From positions 4,526,001 through 4,590,000 of the forward strand of contig NZ_AP025018.1 of NCBI RefSeq assembly GCF_019977735.1: a stretch of DNA of 64,000 nucleotides. Reading direction: 5' to 3'. The DNA comes from Calothrix sp. PCC 7716. Its GTDB lineage: Bacteria; Cyanobacteriota; Cyanobacteriia; Cyanobacteriales; Nostocaceae. Both the position numbers and the translations under genes were made by a program. Positions 56,110 through 64,000 of the stretch are shown here, piece after piece; the first letter of the stretch is position 1, and each line of letters starts with the position of its first letter. The notes under the pieces are model-generated. The model did no database searches, had not been told where the DNA came from, and saw nothing but the letters and a program-made list of their open reading frames with translations.

Positions 56110-58713
56110 ATGTCTTCTTCCTCATTTAGAACACCTCCAACACCAAAAGCGCATAATTTTCTTACTAAATTTATCGCTGAGATTGCGCCGAGATTTTTTG
56201 ACCGCGCGCTTGAAAAAGTAGGAATTAAGCAGTTTAAGTGGTTAGTACTACTATCTTTAGTAATATCAATTCCACTGATTATTACGCCGTTAGAAGTTTG
56301 GCAGCAAGGTGTAATTTCGGTCTTTTTAGTAGTGCTGGGTCAAATCATTATTCGCGCAGAAGAACAAGAATCATCGATAGATATTAGCCAGTACTATCAC
56401 TTATTCATGGTGTGGTTAAGTATAGTCACAACAATGCGATATTTATATTATCGCGTTAGCTATACTCTTAACTTTGATACTTGGGTAAATGGTATTGCGT
56501 GTGGATTACTGTTTGCCGCCGAGCTATACGCTATTTTGACATTGGTTTTGGCATATTTTCAAACATTGAAAATTAAAGAACGTCAACCAATCAGTCTTAA
56601 TGCTATTCCTGAAGAAGAATGGTATTCGGTAGATATTTATATTCCTACCTATAACGAGGACGTTGACCTTGTTCGCAAAACAGCGCTAGCTGCACTAGCT
56701 TGTGAATATGCACCTGGAAAGAAAACGGTTTATGTTCTCGATGACGGTCGTCCTGAACGTTATAAAGAGGATGACCCGCGTCGTGAAAAGTTTCGCGGGC
56801 GCCGTGAACAACTTCGACAGATGTGCGAAGAACTTGGCTGCATTCACATGACGCGCGATAATAACGAACATGCCAAAGCAGGAAACATTAATACTGCGTT
56901 CCGTAAAACACACGGTGATTTGGTAATGATTCTTGACTGCGACCACATCCCATCCCGTCAATTTTTGCTGCATACGGTTGGTTTCTTTTACGACCCTAAA
57001 GTTTCGTTTGTACAAACACCGCACTGGTTTTATAACCCTGACCCCTTTGAGAGAAATTTAGTTACCAGTGGTCGAATCCCTGTTGGTAACGAACTATTTT
57101 ATAAGGTGTTACAGAAAGGAAACGATTTTTGGAACGCAGCATTTTTCTGTGGTTCGGCAGCGATAATTCGTAAAGACCATGCTCTTGAAGTTGGGGGAAT
57201 TGCAGTAGAAACAGTAACCGAAGATTGTCACACTGCATTACGTTTACACGGACGTGGTTATAAGTCGGTTTATTACGACAAAATTATGGTGGCTGGTTTG
57301 GCGCCTGACACCTTCAACGCTTATGTCGGTCAGCAAGTTCGTTGGGCACGGGGAATGGCGCAAATTCTTCGTCTCGAAAACCCGTTGTTTAATTTCAAAC
57401 ATAAGCTATCTCTAGGACAACGAATTTGTTACTTAAGTGCAACATCACACTTTTTGTATGGATATCCGCGACTAGTATATGCTGTGGCGCCGACTTTGTT
57501 CTTGCTGTTTGGTATTAACTCTGTACAGGGTCTTGGTATTGAAACCCTAGCTTATGCGGTTCCCCACATTCTGCTATCGCTGTTTACCAACCACATTATT
57601 TATAAGCACGTCCGTTTTTCCTTCTGGAACGAAATATTTGAGTTTGTAATGTCGTTCCAAGCTGGATGGGTAACACTACTAGCGCTAATTAATCCTAAAC
57701 TCGGTTCGTTTAACGTAACTGATAAAGGAGTTAATATTAGCAAACGTACTTTTGACTGGCAGTCAATGCGCGGTTTAGTTATAGTCACCGCTTTAGTTGT
57801 TTGCTCATTACTCGCTGTTCCATATTGGTTACTGCTACGTCCTGAAGACTGGCAAGCTGTAATGGTGAACACAATATGGTCAGGGTTTAATATCATTTTG
57901 CTATCGAGTGCTTTGCTAGTAGGTTTTGAACAACCGCAAATTCGTACAGCCCATAGATTACAGCGTCGTTTAGCTGTAATGATTTCCGTCAATAATCAAA
58001 CCTTGATGGGTGAAACGATAAATATTTCTGAAACTGGGGCACTAGTTAAGCTTGAATCTTGGCCTAATTTGCCTGATGAAGTTCAAATTGAAGTTCATGG
58101 TGACTTTACCGCACGCGCAATACTTACCGCAAGAGTTATACGTCTATCACCAGTAAACGACACAGAAACTCATCTCGCAATTGACTTTATAAATATTACT
58201 GATGACCAAAGAGACGCTTTGACTTTGGTTATTTATTCAGATGTTCGCGAGTGGTACTCTCAAAACCGCGAGTACGCAGACCAACCTTTTGCTTCGCTTG
58301 GTTTCTTAGCTACTAGTTTGACTCGTTCGCTACGCGACATGAAATCAACACAAACCAAAAAAGTTCGCAAACAAGTGCAAGCACACGGTCAAATTTATTG
58401 GGACGGTCATTTCTTCCCAGGTATGGCTACAGAACTTGGGGTAACAGGTTTACGTTTAGAGTTAAATAGTAAGCGTGCTGTTTCTTCTGATAAAACACTT
58501 ACGCAGCAAGATTTGCAATCAATGCAAAAGAGTAAACCACTCGTTGGTTTATTATTGAGTCAAGAAGCGGCGCCTGTTTCTCCTAATCGCTTTGTTGCTG
58601 AAATTACCTCGGTAATTGAAACTGGTAATGGTCTTGCTATTGAAATGAATTTCCCTGAGAAGTTTAGAGAGCGTCAATCAACCAAAATTAAACAACTGTT
58701 ACAAGCACTTTAG
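56110..58713 (+). CDS. bcsA: Cellulose synthase catalytic subunit (UDP-forming) with PilZ domain
   Basis: From ATG 56110 (867 residues) this is a GT2 processive glycosyltransferase with membrane helices at both sides of the catalytic domain. Motifs: IYIPTYNED, YVLDDGRPER, the DxD metal site LDCDH (D276, D278), VTEDCHTALRLHGRGY (TED) and QQVRW (Q408, R411, W412). The C-terminal PilZ domain has RLQRR near 612-616 and NISETGALV, the cyclic-di-GMP binding pattern. The enzyme polymerises UDP-glucose into beta-1,4-glucan and secretes it, probably switched on by cyclic-di-GMP. GTG 56059 would read through the palindrome and is unlikely. Confidence 0.95.
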   Translation: MSSSSFRTPPTPKAHNFLTKFIAEIAPRFFDRALEKVGIKQFKWLVLLSLVISIPLIITPLEVWQQGVISVFLVVLGQIIIRAEEQESSIDISQYYHLFMVWLSIVTTMRYLYYRVSYTLNFDTWVNGIACGLLFAAELYAILTLVLAYFQTLKIKERQPISLNAIPEEEWYSVDIYIPTYNEDVDLVRKTALAALACEYAPGKKTVYVLDDGRPERYKEDDPRREKFRGRREQLRQMCEELGCIHMTRDNNEHAKAGNINTAFRKTHGDLVMILDCDHIPSRQFLLHTVGFFYDPKVSFVQTPHWFYNPDPFERNLVTSGRIPVGNELFYKVLQKGNDFWNAAFFCGSAAIIRKDHALEVGGIAVETVTEDCHTALRLHGRGYKSVYYDKIMVAGLAPDTFNAYVGQQVRWARGMAQILRLENPLFNFKHKLSLGQRICYLSATSHFLYGYPRLVYAVAPTLFLLFGINSVQGLGIETLAYAVPHILLSLFTNHIIYKHVRFSFWNEIFEFVMSFQAGWVTLLALINPKLGSFNVTDKGVNISKRTFDWQSMRGLVIVTALVVCSLLAVPYWLLLRPEDWQAVMVNTIWSGFNIILLSSALLVGFEQPQIRTAHRLQRRLAVMISVNNQTLMGETINISETGALVKLESWPNLPDEVQIEVHGDFTARAILTARVIRLSPVNDTETHLAIDFINITDDQRDALTLVIYSDVREWYSQNREYADQPFASLGFLATSLTRSLRDMKSTQTKKVRKQVQAHGQIYWDGHFFPGMATELGVTGLRLELNSKRAVSSDKTLTQQDLQSMQKSKPLVGLLLSQEAAPVSPNRFVAEITSVIETGNGLAIEMNFPEKFRERQSTKIKQLLQAL

Positions 58714-59069
58714 TACTGTACGGTGGGCACTACCCACCATACAACACCTCAAAATTAATGACACAGACCACTAGTGCTGTAATTAAAATAACAACATTAT
58801 ATTAATTCTCATCCTCCCGGTTTCTATGCGATGCCGGGATTTGTTTATTTGTAAGTATTTTATTTGACCTGTTATTTATCGGTCATGCATTTGTATGTTA
58901 AAAGGTATACATGTAAACAGGCAGGTTGGGTTGGAGGGACGGGCAAGGATGCCCATCCCACTCATTGTTGCATAAGAATTTTGCAATCACATTTATTATT
59001 GCTGGTTATTTTCTTGAACTGTATTTAGGACACGGTTTTGCCACTGCCTGAGAGATTTATTTTCCTCTC
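58714..59069. other. Gene-free interval after the cellulose operon
   Basis: No coding frame. It holds the GGTGGG/CCCACC hairpin (58722-58738), the operon terminator (58815-58850), and a GGGACGGGCA-AGGA-TGCCCATCCC hairpin (58936-58959) of the MITE-like family. Confidence 0.5.
58815..58850 (+). terminator. Rho-independent terminator after bcsA
   Basis: TCCCGG (58815-58820) pairs with CCGGGA (58834-58839) across a 13-base loop, followed by TTTGTTTATTT. It is the first credible stop signal downstream of bcsA. Confidence 0.6.
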
Positions 59070-59324
59070 TCAGGCGGATAACTCCCCCAGGAGTTCTTGT
59101 TTTAGAAACTGAATTTCTAAGTCGTGTTGGTTAACTCGGTCTTTTATTGTTTTTAACTCTGGGACTGACTGAGATTCTTCCAAGTCTCCCCCAGAGCGCA
59201 AATATCTATCTATTAGCCATATCAAAACTTCAGAAGCTTTTTTACCTTCTTCGTTAACTTTGTTTAAGAATGCTTCTTTCTTAGGTGTACTAAGGCGAAA
59301 CATGATTCTGTTATCGGCGTTCAT
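59070..59324 (-). CDS. Ribbon-helix-helix-like small protein
   Basis: From ATG 59324 the 84-residue protein starts MNADNRIMFRLSTPKKEAFL and continues NKVNEEGKKASEVLIWLIDR, a CopG/Arc-like strand-helix-helix pattern. A charged coiled tail follows (KTIKDRVNQHDLEIQFLKQE). The open frame extends upstream to TTG 59390 but that part looks non-coding. It is probably a DNA-binding regulator. It is divergent from the unknown gene at 59489 and may control it. A nine-pair inverted repeat (59046-59075) overlaps the stop codon. Confidence 0.6.
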   Translation of the reverse strand: MNADNRIMFRLSTPKKEAFLNKVNEEGKKASEVLIWLIDRYLRSGGDLEESQSVPELKTIKDRVNQHDLEIQFLKQELLGELSA

Positions 59325-59488
59325 GGCGTTCTCGCGTGTGTTATTCCAATATCTTAAATCCTGGATAACAAATGTGTGAACTTTTGTCAAGCTTTTACAT
59401 AATTTTACAATTAAAGTTTAACAAAGTGCTTGATTTGTACAACTAGAAGATATATACTTATTGTGTTCCATAAACAAAAGCGCCCGTC

Positions 59489-60571
59489 ATGTTGCTTTTA
59501 AAACAGAAACAGGCGCCAAGTATACAAAATAACATCTATATGTTGACACAAATTCCAGGATTTAGCACTACTAGTTTAAACGAACTAACTTTATCGTTAA
59601 CAGAGTTCGACCAGTTGATGAATGATGCTTTGAATTGTTCTAATCCAGTTGGCGCCATCTATACATCGACCGTACAGCTTTTACGTTACGCTTTTTGGCT
59701 CGGTGAGCAGGAAGCCAAGTTGGCGAAGCAAGAATTTAAAAAATTGCTCGATATAATCGGTTGGAAAAAAGAAGCTAAACGGTATCTTGATATAAGCAAG
59801 GCTTTTAGAGGGTTTTTACCAGAAGAGTTAGCACAGGTTGAACCGCATACAATTTTTCGTATAGCTGGCAATCTTAATAAATATAAGTTTGTGATTACTC
59901 AAATTGCGATACTTGCTCAAATTACTCAAGATGCAGTTCGAGGTTTTATAAAGCAGTGCCGTAAACCAAGAGCGGCTAAAATCGAAGAAGAACCAAGTAT
60001 TTGGAGAACGGCGCCAGATAATGGAAGAGTTTTTCAGGCGCCCCCAATGTACGATGAAGTTACAGGAGTAATTATTGAAGAAATCATGAAAGCTGAAGGT
60101 AGAACTGCTCAAAGCATTTTGGCAGAAGCAGTAGCTTTGTTAAAAGATAAAAAAGATGGAAAGCTTGTATACATCGAAGAAGTTATTGCCCAAGAATTGC
60201 AAACAGTGTCAGAGTCTTCACCTGCAAGCTTTGATGATACTTTTGATTTAAACGACGATAATATTTCTGTGGTAGAGGCACCTTTTGAAGAAGTTTGGTA
60301 TAACGACGAAGAATTAGTTGTAGAAGATACTTGGGCATCTGTTGAAGTCGAAAATGCTGATGAGATTGAAGATTACAAGTTTGTAAATTCTGAAAATTCA
60401 CAAAAAGAAGAAAAAAATTCAGTGAATTTATTAATTGAAACGTATCAGTCTGCTACGTCTTGCGATGAAATTAACGAAGTATTAAATTTATACGGCGAGT
60501 TTGAGCAGCAAGCTTGGTATTCTTTAACTCTACTAGAGCGGCGCCGTGCTATTGAGATAATGTCTTCGTAG
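59489..60571 (+). CDS. Hypothetical protein of unknown function
   Basis: The 360-residue protein has a helical N-terminal domain (about 20-160; NDALNCSNPVGAIYTSTVQL, EFKKLLDIIGWKKEAKRYLD) and a middle segment with GRTAQSILAEAVALLKDKKD. An acidic low-complexity region (240-320) precedes a short helical end. A second ATG at 59540 (MLTQIPGFS) may be the true start. Proteins of this look occur on cyanobacterial plasmids, in my recollection, but I cannot name a family. No enzymatic motif is visible. Confidence 0.6.
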   Translation: MLLLKQKQAPSIQNNIYMLTQIPGFSTTSLNELTLSLTEFDQLMNDALNCSNPVGAIYTSTVQLLRYAFWLGEQEAKLAKQEFKKLLDIIGWKKEAKRYLDISKAFRGFLPEELAQVEPHTIFRIAGNLNKYKFVITQIAILAQITQDAVRGFIKQCRKPRAAKIEEEPSIWRTAPDNGRVFQAPPMYDEVTGVIIEEIMKAEGRTAQSILAEAVALLKDKKDGKLVYIEEVIAQELQTVSESSPASFDDTFDLNDDNISVVEAPFEEVWYNDEELVVEDTWASVEVENADEIEDYKFVNSENSQKEEKNSVNLLIETYQSATSCDEINEVLNLYGEFEQQAWYSLTLLERRRAIEIMSS

Positions 60572-60663
60572 CTTCATAATTTATCTTAGATGCGCTTCTA
60601 CTGTACAATAGAGGTTTATTATAAATGTAGAAACGTAATTAAGATATAAATTTATACTTTGTT

Positions 60664-61206
60664 ATGACAACAGAAAGTTATGCTGCTTTAGCAACTCTGG
60701 AATACATTCCTTATATAGATGACAATGGTCAATTACCTGAACAGTTTCAAGGGAAGATTGGAGTGTATGCAATATTTGATACCAATAAAAATTTACAATT
60801 TATTGGGTATTCGCGTGATGTTTATTTAAGTCTAAGGCAGCATTTGGTTCGATTACCTGATAAATGCTATTGGGCTAAGGTTCAAACGATTGAACGTCCT
60901 AGCCGTGCGACTTTGGAAAATATTGAAAAAGGTTGGATTGAAGAAAACGGCGCCGTTCCTGTTGGAAATAGTGAAAATAAAGATGTTTGGACTCAGTCTG
61001 TAAATGTTAAAAATTTGATGACTGACGAGGAGAAAGTTAATTATAACAGCCCTAATAATGATGAAATGGCACAAATTAAAATTATTAAGAATGTCGCTCG
61101 TCGAGTTGAGGCAGAAATTTTAAAAGTTTTAGAAGCGCGCGGTTTACAAGCACAGATTCGGTTTAATCCTAAGTTGAAGGAAGAGGGTTTACTCGATTTA
61201 AAGTAG
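60664..61206 (+). CDS. GIY-YIG-like nuclease family protein
   Basis: The 180-residue protein has a GIY-YIG-type core near residues 32-70. GVYAIFDTNKNLQFIGYSRD gives the two short motifs as GVY and FIG, with Arg in YSRDVYLSLRQH. The usual downstream catalytic Glu may be E87 (ATLENIEKGWIEENG). The C-terminal half is helical and charged. Because the Tyr motifs are altered, nuclease activity is uncertain. It follows the unknown gene in the same direction. Confidence 0.7.
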   Translation: MTTESYAALATLEYIPYIDDNGQLPEQFQGKIGVYAIFDTNKNLQFIGYSRDVYLSLRQHLVRLPDKCYWAKVQTIERPSRATLENIEKGWIEENGAVPVGNSENKDVWTQSVNVKNLMTDEEKVNYNSPNNDEMAQIKIIKNVARRVEAEILKVLEARGLQAQIRFNPKLKEEGLLDLK

Positions 61207-61212
61207 AATTCG

Positions 61213-61243
61213 GTAGAGACGCGAGGAACCGGAGCGTCTCTAC
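61213..61243. repeat. GTAGAGACGC hairpin repeat
   Basis: GTAGAGACGC pairs with GCGTCTCTAC over an 11-base spacer. It is the same family as the palindromes at 28108 and 33222 and follows the GIY-YIG gene stop by six bases. Confidence 0.7.
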
Positions 61244-61341
61244 AGAAAAATATTTGGTTGACTGTTTTACCAATGACTTGAGGAATATAGAGGTGATGAG
61301 TTAACTTCTATAGCGTAACGTCAACGCTGCGATAAATCGTA

Positions 61342-63756
61342 ATGACACAATTTAAGAATGGAATCCCTGCTTGTGCTTGGAGTCGTCCTATTGGTTTGGG
61401 TTGGAGTCAGCCTTATACTGTTCGCTATGCGAGCAATATAGATGATGGGCCTTGGCATGGTATGCCTTTGGGTGGTTTCGGCGCCGGTTGCATTGGACGT
61501 TCTTCGCGTGGTGATTTTAATTTTTGGCATATCGATGGTGGGGAGCATGTTTTTCAAAATATCCCCGCTTGTCAATTTAGCGTTTTTGAAGATGCTGGAA
61601 ATACAAAGACCGCTTATGCTTTGTCTACTGAGGCGCCGCAAGATGGTAGTCTCAAAAGTTGGAAGTGGTACCCGTCAGATACGAATGGTACTTATCACGC
61701 TTTATATCCTCGGAGTTGGTTTGTATACGAACATCAAACTAAAGCACAATTAAGTTGCGCGCAGTTTTCACCAATTTGGGCCAATAACTACAAAGAGAGT
61801 AGTTATCCTGTAGCTGTATTTGTTTGGAAAGCTACTAATCCAACTGATGCACCTGTTACCCTGAGCATTATGCTTACCTGGCAAAATATGGTGGGCTGGT
61901 TTACTAATGCGAACATATCACCAGAAATTGTACTTCGCGATGATGGTAGTCCAGTATACGAATATCAGCCACGTTTGAATGAGAGTAAAGATAATTATAA
62001 TTTTATAGTTGAAAATACTGATAAAATTGGCTGCGTTTTAGCTCGTTCTGGAATTGTTGCACCAACCGAAGAAGGCGAAGGTGAGTGGTGTATTGCTACT
62101 AGTAAGCAACCAGGTGTTGAGGTGTTCTATCATACTCGTTTTAATCCTGTTGGTACTGGGGATGATGTATGGAACAGCTTTGAATCTAATGGTTCGTTAC
62201 CTAATATATTAGATGCAACACCTGCTGACCACACTGAACAAGTCGGCGCCGCGTTAGCTGTAAGAATAACATTACAACCTGGGCAAACATTAGAAATTCC
62301 ATTTACACTGGCTTGGAATTTTCCTGTTACTGAATTTGCTCTTGGTGTTAAATATTATCGTCGCTACACTGACTTTTTTGGACGTAGTGGTAAGAGTGCT
62401 TGGGCTATTGCATCTACTGCATTAGATGAATATCAACAATGGTGGTGCCAAATCGAAGCATGGCAACAACCAATTCTTGATCGGCAGGATTTACCCGACT
62501 GGTTTAAAATGGCTTTATTTAACGAACTTTATGATTTGACGGCTGGTGGAACACTGTGGAGTGCTGCTACTGATATTGACCGTTACGGGCAGTTCGCAGT
62601 ATTGGAATGTTTAGATTATCGCTGGTATGAAAGTTTAGATGTGCGTCTTTATGGTTCATTTGGACTGCTGATGCTGTTCCCAGAATTGGAAAAAGCTGTA
62701 ATACGTGCTTTTGCACGCGCTATTCCTAACAGTGATGACCGCACCCGCGTTATTGGGTATTACTATGTTATCGGCGCTCCCAGTCCATTAGCTATTCGCA
62801 AAGCTAAAAATGCCACACCTCACGATTTAGGGGCGCCGAATGAACATGTTTGGGAAAAAACTAATTACACTGCTTACCAAGATTGTAATTTATGGAAAGA
62901 TTTAGGCAGTGATTTTGTACTACAGGTGTATCGTGATTTTATTCTGACGGGTGGTAGTGATTTTAAGTTTTTGGAAGAATGTTGGGATTCTGTAGTTTGT
63001 ACCCTTCATTATCTTAAAGGGTTTGACTTGGATAATGACGGTATTCCCGAAAACTCTGGGGCGCCTGACCAAACTTTTGATGATTGGCGTTTACAAGGTG
63101 TGAGTGCTTACTGCGGTGGTTTATGGTTATCAGCGTTGCAAGCTGCAATTTCTATGGGGACAATTTTGAAAATTGCGGACGCAGCACTTGATACACCTGA
63201 ACTTGATGAGAGTATTAATACGTTTCAATCTTGGTTAGAACAATCACTACCTGTTTACCAAGCAAAACTTTGGAATGGACAGTATTATCGTCTTGATAGC
63301 GGTAGCGGTTCCGATGTTGTAATGGCTGACCAACTATGTGGTCAATTTTACGCGCGATTGTTAGGATTACCTGATATTGTTCCGATTGAATGCGCTCACT
63401 CTGCCTTGAAAACAGTTTACTCTTCTTGCTTTCTCAAGTTTAATGACGGTAAATTTGGCGCCGCAAATGGGTTAAAAGCAGATGGTTCCCCCGAAAACCC
63501 CAAAGCAACACACCCACTAGAAGTTTGGACGGGTATTAATTTTGGTTTAGCTGCCTTTTTGGTACAAATGGGCATGAAAGACGAAGCTTTTAAGCTAACC
63601 GAAGCCGTTGTTCAACAAGTTTACTCTAACGGTTTGCAATTCCGTACTCCCGAAGCAATTACTGCCTCTGGGACTTTCCGTGCCTGCGTTTATTTACGGG
63701 CAATGGCTATTTGGGGAATTTATCTAACCATGAATCAATCTATCAAAATTTCTTAA
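61342..63756 (+). CDS. GH116 family glycosidase (glucosylceramidase/beta-glucosidase type)
   Basis: The 804-residue protein has the two-domain plan of family GH116. An N-terminal beta-sandwich (MPLGGFGAGCIGRSSRGDFN near the start) is followed by an (alpha/alpha)6 catalytic domain. The probable nucleophile is E422 in VLECLDYRWYESLDVRLYGS. The probable acid/base Asp is D576 in ENSGAPDQTFDDW. Relatives include human GBA2 and bacterial beta-glucosidases; the natural substrate in cyanobacteria is unclear, with glycolipids or beta-glucosides as candidates. There is no signal peptide, so it is probably cytosolic. Monocistronic. Confidence 0.88.
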   Translation: MTQFKNGIPACAWSRPIGLGWSQPYTVRYASNIDDGPWHGMPLGGFGAGCIGRSSRGDFNFWHIDGGEHVFQNIPACQFSVFEDAGNTKTAYALSTEAPQDGSLKSWKWYPSDTNGTYHALYPRSWFVYEHQTKAQLSCAQFSPIWANNYKESSYPVAVFVWKATNPTDAPVTLSIMLTWQNMVGWFTNANISPEIVLRDDGSPVYEYQPRLNESKDNYNFIVENTDKIGCVLARSGIVAPTEEGEGEWCIATSKQPGVEVFYHTRFNPVGTGDDVWNSFESNGSLPNILDATPADHTEQVGAALAVRITLQPGQTLEIPFTLAWNFPVTEFALGVKYYRRYTDFFGRSGKSAWAIASTALDEYQQWWCQIEAWQQPILDRQDLPDWFKMALFNELYDLTAGGTLWSAATDIDRYGQFAVLECLDYRWYESLDVRLYGSFGLLMLFPELEKAVIRAFARAIPNSDDRTRVIGYYYVIGAPSPLAIRKAKNATPHDLGAPNEHVWEKTNYTAYQDCNLWKDLGSDFVLQVYRDFILTGGSDFKFLEECWDSVVCTLHYLKGFDLDNDGIPENSGAPDQTFDDWRLQGVSAYCGGLWLSALQAAISMGTILKIADAALDTPELDESINTFQSWLEQSLPVYQAKLWNGQYYRLDSGSGSDVVMADQLCGQFYARLLGLPDIVPIECAHSALKTVYSSCFLKFNDGKFGAANGLKADGSPENPKATHPLEVWTGINFGLAAFLVQMGMKDEAFKLTEAVVQQVYSNGLQFRTPEAITASGTFRACVYLRAMAIWGIYLTMNQSIKIS

Positions 63757-64000
63757 CATTTTTGACAACCCTCTCCGGATTGATGACGAGGTTGATAGAA
63801 GAGTAGTGTGAGCTTATTAGTCAAATATCTTCGCTCTCGCAAGATACTTGGCTAAACTCACGCAAGCTATCTTCATTACAAATCTTCAAATGTTTCTCAG
63901 TAACAAAATGCGTGTAAAAATTTTTATACCAAAAGAGAATAATATTATAAGTGTCAACATTTTTTACATTACAGTCTGTAATTTAATCAGAAAATCCTTG

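Overview
The window is chromosomal DNA of a cyanobacterium, probably a filamentous Nostocales-type strain. The beta' subunit of RNA polymerase is split into rpoC1 and rpoC2, which is diagnostic for cyanobacteria. The order rpsT - tatD-like - rpoB - rpoC1 - rpoC2 is the usual cyanobacterial one. Serine/threonine kinases, CHAT proteins, Uma2 nucleases and (GTGCTGA)n intergenic hairpins fit a large, repeat-rich genome of this kind. The palindrome GGCGCC occurs about a hundred times by eye, while the common cyanobacterial HIP1 octamer GCGATCGC was seen only once.

Layout. 1-2.3 kb: end of a gene from outside the window, a B12-binding radical SAM protein, and a mostly empty region. 2.4-8.5 kb: a compact five-gene minus-strand operon that looks like an NTP-dependent conflict (immunity) system. 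It encodes an inactive STAND-like protein with an effector-associated domain (EAD), a MoxR AAA+ ATPase, a membrane-anchored vWA protein, an HExxH membrane protein with three C-terminal repeats, and an EAD-CHAT protease. A divergent EAD-only gene, apparently truncated, flanks it. 8.5-16.5 kb: a VapBC-type pair with a nonsense codon in the toxin, trpS, a methylenetetrahydrofolate reductase gene, a DUF262/DUF3696-type cassette damaged by an internal deletion, a Uma2-family protein, a DUF3891 protein and an orphan FitA-type antitoxin. 16.7-21.1 kb: a 27-bp tandem repeat array, then two adjacent NTPase genes with a shared N-terminal signature.

21.4-30.1 kb: secreted and TPR proteins, a sigma-like protein, a VOC-fold protein, two related serine/threonine kinases, a universal stress protein and hisD. 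30.1-33.2 kb: a long AT-rich gene-free stretch, then a secreted GH5 cellulase with a CBM2 domain. 33.3-44.7 kb: the RNA polymerase/ribosomal protein operon, with hairpin-rich heptamer repeats in both rpo junctions. 45.6-47.4 kb: two convergent envelope-protein genes.

47.6-58.7 kb: a cellulose synthesis operon. It encodes an outer-membrane barrel protein with a repeated T-F-N-Q-L/I-L-N motif, a TPR protein, GH8 endoglucanase (BcsZ), BcsB, and BcsA with PilZ. The TPR and barrel parts of BcsC appear to be two separate genes. The cellulase 15 kb away may act on the same polymer. 59-63.8 kb: a ribbon-helix-helix-like protein, an unknown protein, a GIY-YIG-like protein and a GH116 glycosidase.

The strongest candidates for a little-described system are the 2.4-7.8 kb MoxR/vWA/HExxH/CHAT operon and the split-BcsC cellulose operon.
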